From Prorocentrum cordatum (lineage: Eukaryota; Sar; Dinophyceae; Prorocentrales; Prorocentraceae), in NCBI GenBank assembly GCA_963575745.1, contig CAUYUJ010018301.1, forward strand, positions 1 to 47,500: a stretch of 47,500 bases of DNA. The letters are read 5' to 3'. Below are positions 20,122-29,789 of this stretch, in pieces. The notes under the pieces are model-generated. The model was not told the origin of the DNA. It did not search any database and saw nothing but the letters and a program-made list of their open reading frames with translations. Each line of letters opens with the position of its first letter. Position 1 is the stretch's first letter. The position numbers and the translations under genes were made by a program.

Positions 20122-20233
20122 CCATCACCATCACCGTCACCATCATCATCATCATCATCATCATCATCACCACGACCACCATCATCATCATCATCATCAC
20201 CATCACCATCATCATCATCATCATCATCATCAG

Positions 20234-20265
<32 letters not shown>

Positions 20266-20278
20266 CCATCACCATCAC

Positions 20279-20313
<35 letters not shown>

Positions 20314-20560
20314 CCACGACCACCATCATCATCATCATCATCATCATCATCAGCAGCATCACCATCACCACCATCGTCATCATCGTCATCATCATCAGCA
20401 TCGTCATCACCAAGATACTCAACCATCATCAAAGCCATCATCGTCACCATCGTCACCATATATCACCATCACCAGCACCATCAACATCATCAGCATCAGC
20501 ATCACCATCACCATCACCACCATCATCATCAGCACCATCATCAGCATCATGATACTTGTA
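19935..20560. repeat. Long (ATC)n tract
   Basis: About 620 bp of ATC/CAT triplets with interspersed CACCATCACC blocks. A block with CATCACCACGACCACCATC occurs twice (about 20164 and 20311), so part of the tract was duplicated. Confidence 0.97.
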
Positions 20561-20566
20561 TCCCTC

Positions 20567-20715
20567 CCGAGGCCAAGATGCCTCCAAGACGGCCCACGAT
20601 GGCTCCAAGACGGCCCAAGATTGGACGTCTTGAGGTCAAGAGGGCCACAGAACGGCCCAAGAGAGCGCCAAGACGGCCGAAGGGGGCCCCAAGACGGTGG
20701 CCAAGGCACCAGGAC
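20567..20715 (-). repeat. CAAGACGGCCC-type minisatellite, locus 2
   Basis: At least six units of CCAAGACGGCC and variants about 15-30 bp apart. The minus frame reads GPSWRHLG and ILGRLGAIVGRLGGILAS, the same style as the arrays at 11436-11565 and 29935-30045. Confidence 0.8.
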
Positions 20716-21130
20716 AGCTGGGTGAGGAAGGAAAGGAGATGAGGGAGAGGGAGAAGACGCAAGGCGCTGCATATTCCAAACGAGGACCCAGTTCACAGGA
20801 GGACTGGGAAACATCATAAGTTCATCATCCTCCGCCATCCTCATCCTCAGAAAGACGAGTCATCATTGCCAGACCACCGACGCCTTACTGATTCCAACAA
20901 CGCTGGCTTGGATCTCTCGGCAACTCCCTGGGGACCCACACTCCGTCCCGAGCTGTCGCTTCTGGATGGCCCCAGACCCGACATTCCTGAGCGGCGAGAG
21001 TCTCCATATCCACACCCCCGCGGCCTGGATCCCAGGGCGCACACGGTCGCACGGATGCGTTCCGCGCGGGGCACCCGCGAAACGACTCTCCGCATCCCTG
21101 GGATCGAGGCCCAGGGGCCCAGCCTGCGAA
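20716..21130. other. Unassigned sequence flanking the giant inverted repeat
   Basis: A small inverted pair, GGCCTGGATCCCAGGG near 21024 and CCCTGGGATCGAGGCC near 21104, could form a stem. No gene recognised. Confidence 0.4.
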
Positions 21131-21135
21131 ACCGC

Positions 21136-22119
21136 GGAATGCCGCGATTCGGATTATTGTTGTTGTTGGTGTTGTTGCTGATGTTGTTTGTTGTTGTTTT
21201 CGCCGTCCCGCCCGCGACACGCCCCGCGACCCACCCGCGATCCACCCCGCGACCCACCTGCGACCCACCCGCGACCCACCCCGCGACCCACCCGCGACCC
21301 ACCCCGCGACCCAACCGCGACCTACCCCCGACCCGCCCGCGACCCGCCCCGCGACCCGCCCGCGACCCACCACGCGACCCGCCCGCGACCCACCCGCGAC
21401 CCACCGGCGACCCACCCGCGACCCACCCGCGACCCACCCGCGACACACCCGCGACCCACCCGCGACCCACCCTGCGACCGTCCAAAATGTTCGGCGCCTG
21501 CGGCGGGTTTCTTTTGCATTCGCTCCAGGTGGAGAACCTGCGACCCACCCGCGACCCAAACCGCGCCCGCGACGCACCCGCGACCCATCGCGACCCACCC
21601 GCGACCCACCCGCGACCCACCCCGCGACCCACCCAAAATTTTCGGCGCCTGCGACGGGTTCCTTTTGCATTCGCTCCAGGTGGAGAACCTGCGACCCACC
21701 CGCGACCCAAACCGCGTTCAATGTACAAATCAAAATATTCGGCGCCTGCGGCGGGCTGTTTTTGAATTCTTCCCAGGTGGAGGTGGAGAGCCCGCGACCC
21801 ACCCGCGACCCAAACTACGTTCACTGAACAAGCCAAAATTTCTGCGCTTGCGGCGGGTTTCTTTTGCATTCGTTCCAGGTGGAAAACCTGGGACCCAAAC
21901 CGCGTTCAGTGTACAAATCAAAATTTGCGGCGTCTGCGGCGGGCTGAAATTGAATTCCTTCCAGGTGGAGGTGGAGAGCCCGCGACCCACCCGCGACCCA
22001 AACTACGTTCACTGGACAAACCAGAAATTCGGCGCCTGCGGCGGGCTGTTTTCGCATGCGTTCCGGGTGGCCCACCAGCGATCCCCACCCGCGCTGAACT
22101 TGTCAGAGAACGCATACAC
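21136..22119 (+). repeat. Giant inverted repeat, left arm
   Basis: The reverse complement of this arm runs collinearly with 22493-23460. Order from the outside: GGAATGCCGCGAT, TTG repeats, a CGACCCACCCG minisatellite (21216-21478), then six alternating units. Each unit holds GGCGCCTGCGGCGGG and TTGCATTCG(C/T)TCCAGGTGG or a TTGAATTC/CCAGGTGGAGGTGG variant, then ACCCGCGACCCAAAC and a TGTACAAATC or TGAACAAGCC block. It ends with CAGAGAACGCATACAC. Frames through it are Pro/Arg/Thr-rich repeat translations. Confidence 0.95.
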
Positions 22120-22230
22120 ACATACATACATACATACATACGTACATACATACATACATACATACATCCATACATCCATACATCCATACATCCATCCATC
22201 CATCCATCCATCCATCCATCCATCCATCCA

Positions 22231-22263
<33 letters not shown>

Positions 22264-22492
22264 CTATATATATATATATGCATATATACATATATATATA
22301 TATATATATCGACAGGGAAAGTGAGGGCCACGAGGTCCGCCGGCTCGGCGCCCGCGTCGCCCGCGCCCGCCCCCTCACTCTTATCCGAAGTTGCGGGGTG
22401 CTACGTGTGTGTTTATATGTATTTGTATCTGTATATATATATATATACATACATATGTATATATATATATATACATATATATATATGTATGT
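22120..22492. repeat. Microsatellite spacer of the giant inverted repeat
   Basis: CATA units to about 22165, CATC units at 22166-22229, CATA and TATA to about 22312, then about 100 bp of unique GC-rich sequence, then TA/TATG repeats to about 22492. Both ends of the spacer are CATA/TATG type, so even the spacer is partly symmetrical. Confidence 0.9.
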
Positions 22493-23388
22493 GTGTGTGC
22501 GTTCTCTGACAAATTCAGCGCGGCGGGGCTCGCTGGTGGGCCGCCCGGAACGAATGCAAAAACAGCCCGCCGCAGGCGCCGAATTTCTGGTTTGTTCAGT
22601 GAACGTAGTTTGGGTCGCGGGTGGGTCGCGGGCTCACCACCTCCACCTGGAAAGAATTTCAAAACAGCACGCCGCAGGCGCAGAAAATGTTGATTTGTAC
22701 ATTGAACGCGGTTTGGGTCGCAGGTTTTCCACCTGGAGCGAATGCAAAAGAAACCCGCCGCAAGCGCAGAAACTTTGGCTTGTTCAGTGAACGTAGTTTG
22801 GGTCGCGGGTGGTCGCGGGCTCTCCACCTCCACCTGAGAAAATTCAAAAACAGCCCGCCGCAGGCGCCGAACATTTTGATTGTACATTGAACGCGGTTCG
22901 GGTCGCGGGTGGGTCGCAGGTTCTCCGCCTGGAGCGAATGCAAAAGAAACCTGCCGCAGGCGCCGAAAATTTTGGGTGTGTCGCGGGGTGGGTCGCGGGT
23001 GTGTCGCGGGTGGGTCGCAGTGGGTCGCGGGTTGGTCGCGGGCGCGGTTTGGGTCGCGGGTGGATCGCAGGTTTTCCACCTGGAGCGAATGCAAAAGAAA
23101 CCCGCCGCAGGCGCCGAACATTTTGGGTGGGCCGCGGGGTGGGTCGCGGGTGGGTCGCGGGTGCATCGCGGGTGGGTCGCGGGTGGGTCGCGGGGTGGGT
23201 CGCGGGTGGGTCGCGGGTGGGTCGCCGGTGGGTCCCCGGGGGGGTCTCGGGGTGGGTCGCGGGCGGGTCCGCGGGTGGGTCGCGGGTGGCTCGCGGGGTG
23301 GGTCGCGGGGGGGTCGCGGGTGGGTCGCGGGGTGCATCGCGGGTGGGTCGCGGGGCGGGTCGCGGGCGGGACGACGACAACAACGAAT

Positions 23389-23425
<37 letters not shown>

Positions 23426-23460
23426 GCAACAACAACAACAAGAATAATCCGCATCGCGGA
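22493..23460 (-). repeat. Giant inverted repeat, right arm
   Basis: Mirror of 21136-22119: GTGTGCGTTCTCTGACAAATTCAGCG, six GCCCGCCGCAGGCGCC-type units, the GGGTGGGTCGCG minisatellite (about 23120-23370), CAAC repeats (23380-23443) and ATCCGCATCGCGGAATTCC. The six-unit order and the type of each unit match the left arm, with small indels. Confidence 0.95.
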
Positions 23461-23600
23461 ATTCCACTTCAGCCACGCACCCGAGGACAGTGCAAGACCG
23501 TTCGGTTCAGCCCCCGTTCTCTGAAATATATTTATATGTATGTATGTATGTATGTATATATCTATATATATATATATGTATGTCTCCCCCCTCCCACGAG
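23452..23600 (+). repeat. Dispersed repeat family G, copy 2, with TATG/TA tail
   Basis: Has GGAATTCCACTTCAGCCACG, AAGACCGTTCGGTTCAGC and TTCTCTGAAATAT, then a TATG/TATA tail. Matched by 43970-44110 with GGAATCCAACTTCAACCACG, AGGACCGCTCGA and CTCTGAGATACAC and a TATA tail, and less closely by inverted 12298-12375. A shared body with a variable simple tail suggests a short retroposon. Confidence 0.65.
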
Positions 23601-23714
23601 ACAATGCGGAAACACCTCCCCCAACGTCAACGGGCAGGATTTCTGCTCCCATGCGCGGCTCCAAGAAGCCCACACCCCTGCCCCGGGGCCAGTCTCTCGA
23701 GGCCTCCTAGATTG

Positions 23715-23870
23715 GGTCCGAGTAGATGGGATTGAAGGTTCGTGCGGCATCGCCCATTCATCGCCGATGCATCTGCGACGCGTCGGCGATGCATCGGCGA
23801 CGCAAGCGTGGGGAAACACGGGCACCACATCGAGCCGCATCGTTGACGCATCGGCGATGTGACGCGGTCC
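23715..23870 (-). repeat. GCATCGCCGA-type dispersed repeat, locus 2
   Basis: Contains ATCGCCGATGCAT, CGTCGGCGATGCATCGGCGA and GCATCGTTGACGCATCGGCG. The minus strand reads SPMHRRRVADASAM. Matches the layout of 12700-12845. Confidence 0.75.
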
Positions 23871-23879
23871 TACGACCAC

Positions 23880-24275
23880 AGCTACTCGGACCCCAGCTAG
23901 GAGGCCTAAGGAATCTCCCGCCCCAGGAACCCGCCTTTGCTGGCCCCGGCGAGGAAGCACGGGCTCCACAGAGGCCGAATAGTCGAGAGAAAGCGCTCGG
24001 ACGGATGCGGGTCTGAGAGCTGACTCAAAACGTGGGAGGTCTGGGCTTCGAGCACAGCCTGCGGAGATTAACCGAAAAAGAACCCCTACCCATAGGTCGG
24101 AAGAAGTATGTAGAAACATCAAGTAGGAAGGCGTTGAAAGTAGATTGGGTTCCGTCCGCCCCCTTGCGAGGACGGAAAAGGCGAAGCCACTCGATCATTG
24201 CAGTAGGAAGGTGCATAAAGTAGATTTGAAAATGAAAATCCGAAAGTACCTACTTCCAACGACCGATGGGTAACC
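23880..24275. other. Unassigned sequence
   Basis: A short duplication is visible: AAGTAGGAAGG.GTTGAAAGTAGATT near 24120 and AGTAGGAAGGTGCATAAAGT near 24202. Nothing else recognised. Confidence 0.4.
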
Positions 24276-24278
24276 CTT

Positions 24279-24415
24279 TGGGAGGGGACCTAAGTCGGGA
24301 GGGCCAGAACGTGAAGGACAAGGGGGCATTTTCTGCAGAGGCGTCAGAGCAAACCGCCCAGATTTACGATCCCGAAATGCAAGGGCGGGGACCTCAGGCC
24401 ACGTCCTCATCGTTC
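24279..24415. repeat. Dispersed repeat family F, copy 2
   Basis: Second copy of 8501-8640. It ends at GGCCACGTCCTCATCGTT, directly before a CCT tract. Confidence 0.85.
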
Positions 24416-24450
24416 CTCCTCCTCCTCCTCCTCCTCCTCCTCCTCCTTCT
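24416..24450. repeat. (CCT)n tract
   Basis: Short pure CTC/CCT run between the family F copy and the candidate exon at 24456-24600. Confidence 0.9.
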
Positions 24451-24455
24451 CCTAC

Positions 24456-24600
24456 CCCTCTCGACAATGCGGAACAGACATCTCGGCTCCAGGGTGTAGG
24501 CCAGGGCCGCCACGGTGAGCAGCGCCAGCGTCACGAGCACCACCCTCCAGGAGCTCGAGAGCGCCTCGGCGGCAGCAGGCGTGACCCCCCCCTCGACGAC
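24456..24600 (-). CDS. Candidate membrane-segment exon
   Basis: The minus frame reads GGVTPAAAEALSSSW, then RVVLVTLALLTVAALAYTLE and PRCLFRIVERG. One 20-residue hydrophobic stretch is followed by a basic loop, as in a transmembrane helix. The downstream border is GAGAGGG followed by GTAGGAG (GT donor) at 24455. The upstream acceptor is not settled. An in-frame stop lies upstream near 24610, so the exon must start after it. A family C repeat lies immediately upstream in minus sense, probably in the intron. YTLEP here and YSLEP in the candidate at 13058-13171 are alike. Confidence 0.45.
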
Positions 24601-24611
24601 TCCTCCTCGTT

Positions 24612-24790
24612 ACAGGTGGAGGCCGGTCCACAAGAAACCTTCCACAAGAAACCCAACCCTGAGACCCCAGGACTTCCATTGATTTTTGATTGGAACGTCA
24701 CTCTCTATCGCAAAACCATCGAAACCCAAGAAACTCAGGGCACCCCGGAGGCAAGCAGGGTGTTTCTTGGCATGGGCCTCCACAATACTC
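24612..24790 (-). repeat. Dispersed repeat family C, copy 2
   Basis: Best preserved copy, with the internal duplication CACAAGAAACCTTC / CACAAGAAACCCAA intact. See 3501-3680. Confidence 0.9.
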
Positions 24791-25115
24791 ATCCCCCTTC
24801 GATGGACAGCGCGAAAGTGTGCCTGATCTGGCGTGCTCAAACCCGCGGGCGGGGCCATTCGGCGCAGCTGCATTTGTTGAGATCTGACTGCTTTTGAAAC
24901 ACGAAAGCGAACCACGCCATGTAACGACACATGTTCTAAACGACTGCTGTCTTAGACGACCCCCCCAATTCGGGGCGCTCGCGGACAACAATTCAATCCC
25001 AGCGAAGGTGATATTTCAGACACATGTAGTGCGTTTCCGTCCTGTTTCGAACGCGTGAACGTTTTCTGATTCGGCGTTTCGACATTGAGAGGAAGGGCGA
25101 GGGGGGGGAGGGGGG
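24791..25115. other. Unassigned sequence
   Basis: No gene or second copy recognised. Confidence 0.35.
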
Positions 25116-25116
25116 G

Positions 25117-25266
25117 TCTGGCTCCGGACCACTGAGCGCAACTGTTTGCAGCAGTGCGTCCTACGGGGGAAACTCCACCTGCTTGAATCAGGCGCCAAAA
25201 AGAACCAAGATCTGCTCCATGGAGCGGGCGAGGGGGGGGGCTGCGAGGGCCCGCGCCGATCGGCAA
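25117..25266. repeat. Dispersed repeat family D, copy 2
   Basis: Second copy of 451-600. Confidence 0.85.
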
Positions 25267-25635
25267 AACAGCGAATAAGAGAACGATCACCACAAGGCAC
25301 CTTGGGCATAGAGTGTAAGGAACCGAACTTTATACACCGATGCCTTTTCCAGTCCCGCACTGAGATTCGCACAAGAAAACGGATTATGGTGTATACGGCA
25401 TCCTGGTGCATACATTATTTCGTTGCTTCCACGGGAAAACTGGGAAACTAGTATACACCACACCCACCCCGACGTCGTCCCCGACCCTCAAGACTTCCCA
25501 GGATTGAGCAGCAGCCCGCCACTGGTAATGTATCTGCTCCAGTTTCCGAGAGTCGGCCTCCCCTGTGGGCCCCGGAAACGGCAGGCCCACTTTTTCATCG
25601 TTTTCAAAAAAAAATGTCCCTTGAGAATGGAAACG
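25267..25635. other. Unassigned sequence
   Basis: Mixed composition with several short open frames; none has motifs or splice context I would defend. Confidence 0.35.
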
Positions 25636-25795
25636 GCAAAAGAACGGCGACCGGAAACGGCAAAACAAACGGCTCCAGGATTGGAACCGGAGGCGGAACG
25701 GGTCAGAAAACGGCGACGGAACCGGTAAAAAACGGCGTCGGAACGGGAAAACAAACGGCAAAACGGAACCGGTAAAAGAACGGCCCGGTCGTTTC
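25620..25795. repeat. AACGGCAAAA minisatellite
   Basis: About ten variants of (G)AACGG(C/A)AAAA and GGAACCGGTAAAA in 175 bp. Frames across it are artefacts. Confidence 0.75.
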
Positions 25796-26640
25796 CAGGG
25801 CCCACTAGGGGCCTCCCGACTTCCCCTCGGCCCCCCCCCCGCCCTCTTCCCTGCTCTTCGGTCCTCGAGGCCCGAGGGCCACGGTGCCTGGCATCTTCGC
25901 TGTGGCCGCCCAGCGTCCTCACGGAAACCCCTCTGGCGAGCTCCGGGGACCACCAGGAGACCAAGGAGGCATCCACCAGGATGCCTCCGCGGACACGGAA
26001 ATCCCCCGAGATGACGTGTTCCGTCCTCGGCCCCCAGAGGTCCCGACCCTCTCCTCGGTGCCAAGATTCCCCCCCCCCGATCCGTTCTGATGCTCCTGGG
26101 GCTCGAGGGTGGGGACCCAGGGGCCGAGCTCGCACAAAAGCGCTTGCACTGAAAAAAAGCCATGCTCCTCCTCAAGGCGGCGAAGGCGACCACGACGCGG
26201 GGTCTGGATCCGCGGTCTCGGACCCAGCTCGCGGAGGTGGGGATCGGTGGGATCTGGGCGGGGGTTGCAGAGTGCTCAGGGGGATGGGGGGTATTTGTGG
26301 ATGCCAAGGTGGGTTACATCTGGCCTTGCCTAGCGCTTAAGTGGGCTACAAACGCCAACTGGCTTCGGGGGGATCGATGACTCCGCCTATCTGGTGGAGC
26401 CCACTGAACCCAGATCAGTCGCCCCCTCTGAGCCACTCGGGGCAGTCGCAACCCACCTCCTACGATTTACAAGCTAAACTCGGCCGTGGCAGCGACTGAT
26501 GAACCCGCTATTAGGGGAGCGAAACATGACATCAACATAAAAACTTGGAGGTCCACGCAGACGTCTTGGATCGGCGCTGGACCCCCCCCCTTTGGCGCGC
26601 GGAGCTCGCCAGGGGCGGCGCCGGAGGCGCCACCGGGGGG
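25796..26640. other. Unassigned sequence
   Basis: G/C-rich, with several C or G runs. Open frames exist on both strands but none shows a conserved motif. No gene called. Confidence 0.35.
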
Positions 26641-26655
26641 CTCCAGCGCCGATGC

Positions 26656-26690
26656 GAGAAATCCGCGCGGACCTCCGAGTCTATATGTTT
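26656..26690. repeat. Short dispersed motif also at about 9050-9085
   Basis: AAATCCGCGCGGA followed about 10-15 bp later by ATGTTTATGT, as at 9050-9085 (AATCCGCGCGGATCC, then CGTTTATGTT). Confidence 0.5.
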
Positions 26691-26773
26691 ATGTCATTGC
26701 TCGTTTCCCCAATTATAGGGAGCGGCCAAGAGGGGGGGCGTCCAAGAGGGGGGGTGCAGGGGGGGGTGCAAAT

Positions 26774-26924
26774 CATGACCGGCGGCATGTGTGCGGCCCA
26801 GCGGGCGGGCCAGGGACGTCATGAAATAAGACGGGGCGCCATGAAATCTGGGGAGATATCATGACCCACGCCATGATATCCAACCCCCCCAGTCATCACT
26901 CCCCTCTTTGCCACCCCCGAAATT
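26774..26924. repeat. Dispersed repeat family E, copy 2
   Basis: Second copy of 692-827, with an extra internal block of about 20 bp after AAATCTGGGG that includes ATGATATC. Confidence 0.85.
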
Positions 26925-27112
26925 ATGCCTGCTGCAACCCCCGCGCGTTGCCTGGTGCGGCCCCGCGCGCTCCAGGGGGGGGCTCGCGCCCGCCTCGTCG
27001 AAAGCCTCGGCGTCGACCCACGTCTGCGACGTGGCCCAGGCCTCGGGGGGGCGCGCGCGGGGAGCGGGGCGGGGAGGGAGGGGAGGGGAGGAGAAACGGG
27101 AGGGGGGGCCTC

Positions 27113-27205
27113 CTCCTCCTCCTCCTCCTCCTGCTCCTCCTTTTGCTCCCTCTCCGTTTCCTCCTCGTCCTCATCCTCCGTTTCCTCCTCCTCCTCCCCC
27201 CTTTT
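27113..27205. repeat. Degenerate (CCT)n tract
   Basis: CCT/TCC triplets with TTTTGCTCC and CCGTTTCC breaks. Confidence 0.75.
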
Positions 27206-27829
27206 TTCATTGTCCTCCGCAGGCGGAGGGTTTTTTGTTTCGAAGGACCGCGGACTCAGTCCAACTCACTCAGCGACGTGGCGAATACATCTAAAGATAT
27301 GCACACATATACTCACGACTGCATTGGCGGCTCTCGCGATGCTCACGTCCAGCATGCAGGCATCATGCAAGAGAGGTACAAAAATCAAAACAGCCATCAT
27401 TTTGAGTTGTAGTGTTCACCATCACCGTTTTCAGATTGACGTTCCTTTTCCTTCCCTCATGTGTCCTTTTCCTTTTCCTCCTCCTCATCATCTTCCTAGT
27501 TATCGTCAATTGCCCCGCGACAACTTCCCCGACTTCCTCATTTCTTTTCGCGGAGGCTACTCCAAGGCGAGTTTCTGGAAAACCTCGCGAAAGCATGTTA
27601 GAGGCTCGTTCGGCGCATCTGGAGACGTCCCTGGCGCTTGTTGGCGGCCTCTGCCAACCCGCCTTGCGCGGCCGCGCCCAGAAATCTCTCGCGAACAGCT
27701 CGAAAAGGGCGCCTAGGCACCCCGGACGCCCGGGATCGATTCCTTTTTCTGGGGGAGGCGAAACAAGAATATGTATGTGTATATATATATAAGCTCAGCC
27801 CCCCCAGCACCCCGCCCCGCGATAACTCC
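27206..27829. other. Unassigned sequence
   Basis: Contains a short TATA run at 27781-27790. No supported gene or repeat copy. Confidence 0.35.
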
Positions 27830-28205
27830 GATGATCATCATCCTCGTCCTCCTCCTCGTCCTCCTCATCATCTTCTTCATTTTCATCAGAATCATCATCG
27901 TTCTTATCATGATCATCCTCTTCTTACTCCGCGCCCTGATCTTCCTCATCTTCCTCATCATCCGCATCATCTTATTCATCATCATCTTCCTCATCCTCCT
28001 GATCCTCCTCACCCTCATATTCTTATTTACCCTTTCCATTCTCACCCTCCTCATCCTCATCATCCTGCTCGTCCTCCTCCTCCTCATCCTACTCCTCCTC
28101 CTTCATCCTCTTCTTTCTCATCCTCCTCCTACCCCTCACCCTCCTCCCTCCTCAGTTTCCTTGTCCGCCTCCTCATCCTCAAATTCCTTCCCCTCCTCCG
28201 CCTCA
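27830..28205. repeat. CTCAT-type pyrimidine-rich region
   Basis: CTCATC, CTCCTC and TTCCTCATC words over 375 bp, just upstream of the pyrimidine-rich acceptor of the next gene. It probably lies in an intron or 5' region. Confidence 0.75.
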
Positions 28206-28280
28206 GCCGAACTGGGTGCAACCATCCGTAGTTTGTTATGAATCGAGTGGTTGTTTCCTGTTTGCTATTTCTCTCCCCAG

Positions 28281-28554
28281 CGCTGGCGCCACAGCACGCC
28301 ATGCCAGCTGTCAGCGAAGGCCGTGAGGACTAAAACCGACAGGTGTCGTCATCGTAAGCGCGCCAAGTCCTTGAATAACTGGATCGCCAAGCCGTGGGTC
28401 AAGCAGTACCTGAGGGAGGCTGCGCAGAACCACCTGCGGAAATACCACGAGACATGCGCAGCTTTGCGGGGCGAGAAGGCCGCCCTCGCTCAACGGGTCA
28501 AGCGCCAGCGCAAGGACCTTTTTCAACATGCGTCGCGATGCCTTCGTGGCCCAG
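28281..28554 (+). CDS. Charged-protein gene, first visible exon
   Basis: The exon starts after TTTCTCTCCCCAG, a textbook pyrimidine tract plus AG. The frame encodes RWRHSTPCQLSAKAVRTKTD, KSLNNWIAKPWVKQYLREAA, KYHETCAALRGEKAALAQRV and KRQRKDL. At the T run at 28519-28523 the likely frame moves by one base: with one T fewer the frame would give LFNMRRDAFVAQ, ending exactly at CAG before GTGTCGG (GT donor at 28555). Phase 0 then matches the next exon. So there is either a one-base insertion in this allele or assembly, or a dead gene. The protein is basic and helix-prone. Family not recognised. Confidence 0.6.
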
Positions 28555-28783
28555 GTGTCGGGGTGGACATAAACACTTCCTTGGCCCTTAGGCGCATAGC
28601 CACAGCAACGTAACAGGCGAACAACGACGTTGTACCGCCCAATACACCACGCCACCAACGGACGACAACCGTAAGCCATTAGCAACGCGCAATAGCGCAA
28701 CCACAACATTAAACACACACACACCACCAAACAACAGCAACACCACCAACAACAATACAACGCACAACAAAACCCCCACCCAG
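28555..28783 (+). other. Candidate CA-rich GT-AG intron
   Basis: Begins GTGTCGG after GTGGCCCAG and ends CCCCCACCCAG. The 3' half is strongly CA/CAA-rich, unlike the exons. Joining across it keeps the frame AQ|RAAENN. Confidence 0.55.
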
Positions 28784-28942
28784 CGCGCAGCCGAGAACAA
28801 CCAGCGCGCAGCCGAGAACAACAAGAAGGCTTTCCAGAAGGCCAAGAGCAAGAACGACAAGCTGGAGCACCTGGTCGAGGAAACGGCGCGCTTGAGGCAC
28901 GGCGGCGCGCCTGAAGGAAGCGAGCAAGGGCTGGCCTTCTAG
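28784..28942 (+). CDS. Charged-protein gene, second exon
   Basis: The frame reads RAAENNQRAAENNKKAFQKA then KSKNDKLEHLVEETARLRHG and runs to a TAG at 28940. The sequence QRAAENN is duplicated in tandem, a 21 bp exon-internal repeat (CAGCGCGCAGCCGAGAACAA). Strong coiled-coil character (E, K, N, Q, L heptad-like). The exon probably ends before the TAG at a donor, for example CACCTG followed by GTCGAG, because a third coding exon follows on the same strand; the exact end is not decided. Confidence 0.55.
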   Translation, partial: RAAENNQRAAENNKKAFQKAKSKNDKLEHLVEETARLRHGGAPEGSEQGLAF

Positions 28943-28989
28943 ACAACCAGCAAGCGAGCTTTTGAGAAGTAGAAGAAGAAGAGGAAAAT

Positions 28990-29150
28990 AAGAATCACAA
29001 ATCACAGATGTATACATATATATATATGTATTTAAAAATAATAATGATGATAATAATAATAATTAATAATGACATTAATACTAATAATAATAATAACAAC
29101 AACAACAATAATAATGATATGCATTTATATATATCTATATATATATATAA
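28990..29150. repeat. AT-rich (TAA/TAATAA)n region
   Basis: ATAATAATG-type triplets and TATA runs, a marked drop in GC inside a gene candidate. It leads into a long poly-A. Confidence 0.9.
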
Positions 29151-29182
29151 AAAAAGAAAAAAAGAAGAAAAAAAAAAAAAAG

Positions 29183-29277
<95 letters not shown>
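29151..29277 (+). repeat. Poly-A tract of about 125 bp
   Basis: Nearly pure A with a few G in the first 35 bases. It may be the 3' tail of a retroposed sequence, orientated plus, inside the intron. Lys or Phe frames are artefacts. Confidence 0.95.
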
Positions 29278-29279
<2 letters not shown>

Positions 29280-29411
29280 GCCTGCGAGGGACGTGGTTGG
29301 GCCTCTTGGAGGTCCTCCACGCGACCGCTCGGAAGCGGATTTCCCAGCGGGCCAGCTCTTGCCCCGCTCGCATTCCTTTCGGCGCCTCGCCGAAAAAGGC
29401 GGCAGGCGCAG

Positions 29412-29789
29412 AAGGCCACAGCCCAGGGCAAGGCGGAGGGCGCGGCCGCGGCCACGCAGGAGGGGGCGAAGGAGCGCAAGCGCCTTGAGCAAGCCCTTTC
29501 TGAGAAGCAGGCTTGGCTTTGGAACAACTACGCCGTTGAACGCCGACGAACTTCGGCGCTCGCCCAGGCGCGTTCCTGGGAGGGCGTGGCCAAGTCCGTC
29601 GGCCTTCAATGTGCGCCCCCATCCAAGGTCAAGCGTTCTTCTCCGAATTGTCAGGCTAAATACAACAACCTCTTGTCGGAGAAGAGCCGCTTCATCGCTC
29701 TGGCCACGGTCGCGCAGCGAGAGAAGTACTTCGAGCTCGCGAAGAAGGCTCGGGGGAGCATCCGTGACGGGTGCTTCGGCGACCAGTAG
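29412..29789 (+). CDS. Charged-protein gene, last exon
   Basis: The frame opens after GGCAGGCGCAG and runs 125 codons to TAG at 29787-29789. It encodes KATAQGKAEGAAAATQEGAK, ERKRLEQALSEKQAWLWNNY, ERRRTSALAQARSWEGVAKS, SKVKRSSPNCQAKYNNLLSE, TVAQREKYFELAKKARGSIR and ends DGCFGDQ. GC-ending codons, alternating charges and no low complexity make it the best coding call in the window. The same strand and style as the exons at 28281 and 28784 suggest one gene. I recognise no named domain; a coiled-coil, nucleic-acid-binding or SAP/HMG-like role would be a guess. The frame is also open upstream to the poly-A, so the acceptor is inferred. Confidence 0.6.
   Translation, partial: KATAQGKAEGAAAATQEGAKERKRLEQALSEKQAWLWNNYAVERRRTSALAQARSWEGVAKSVGLQCAPPSKVKRSSPNCQAKYNNLLSEKSRFIALATVAQREKYFELAKKARGSIRDGCFGDQ

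Noticed and set aside
21188-22324. 378-codon Pro/Arg/Thr frame
   Set aside because: Spans the GGGTCGCG minisatellite and alternating units of the inverted repeat; the mirrored arm gives an equivalent frame on the other strand.
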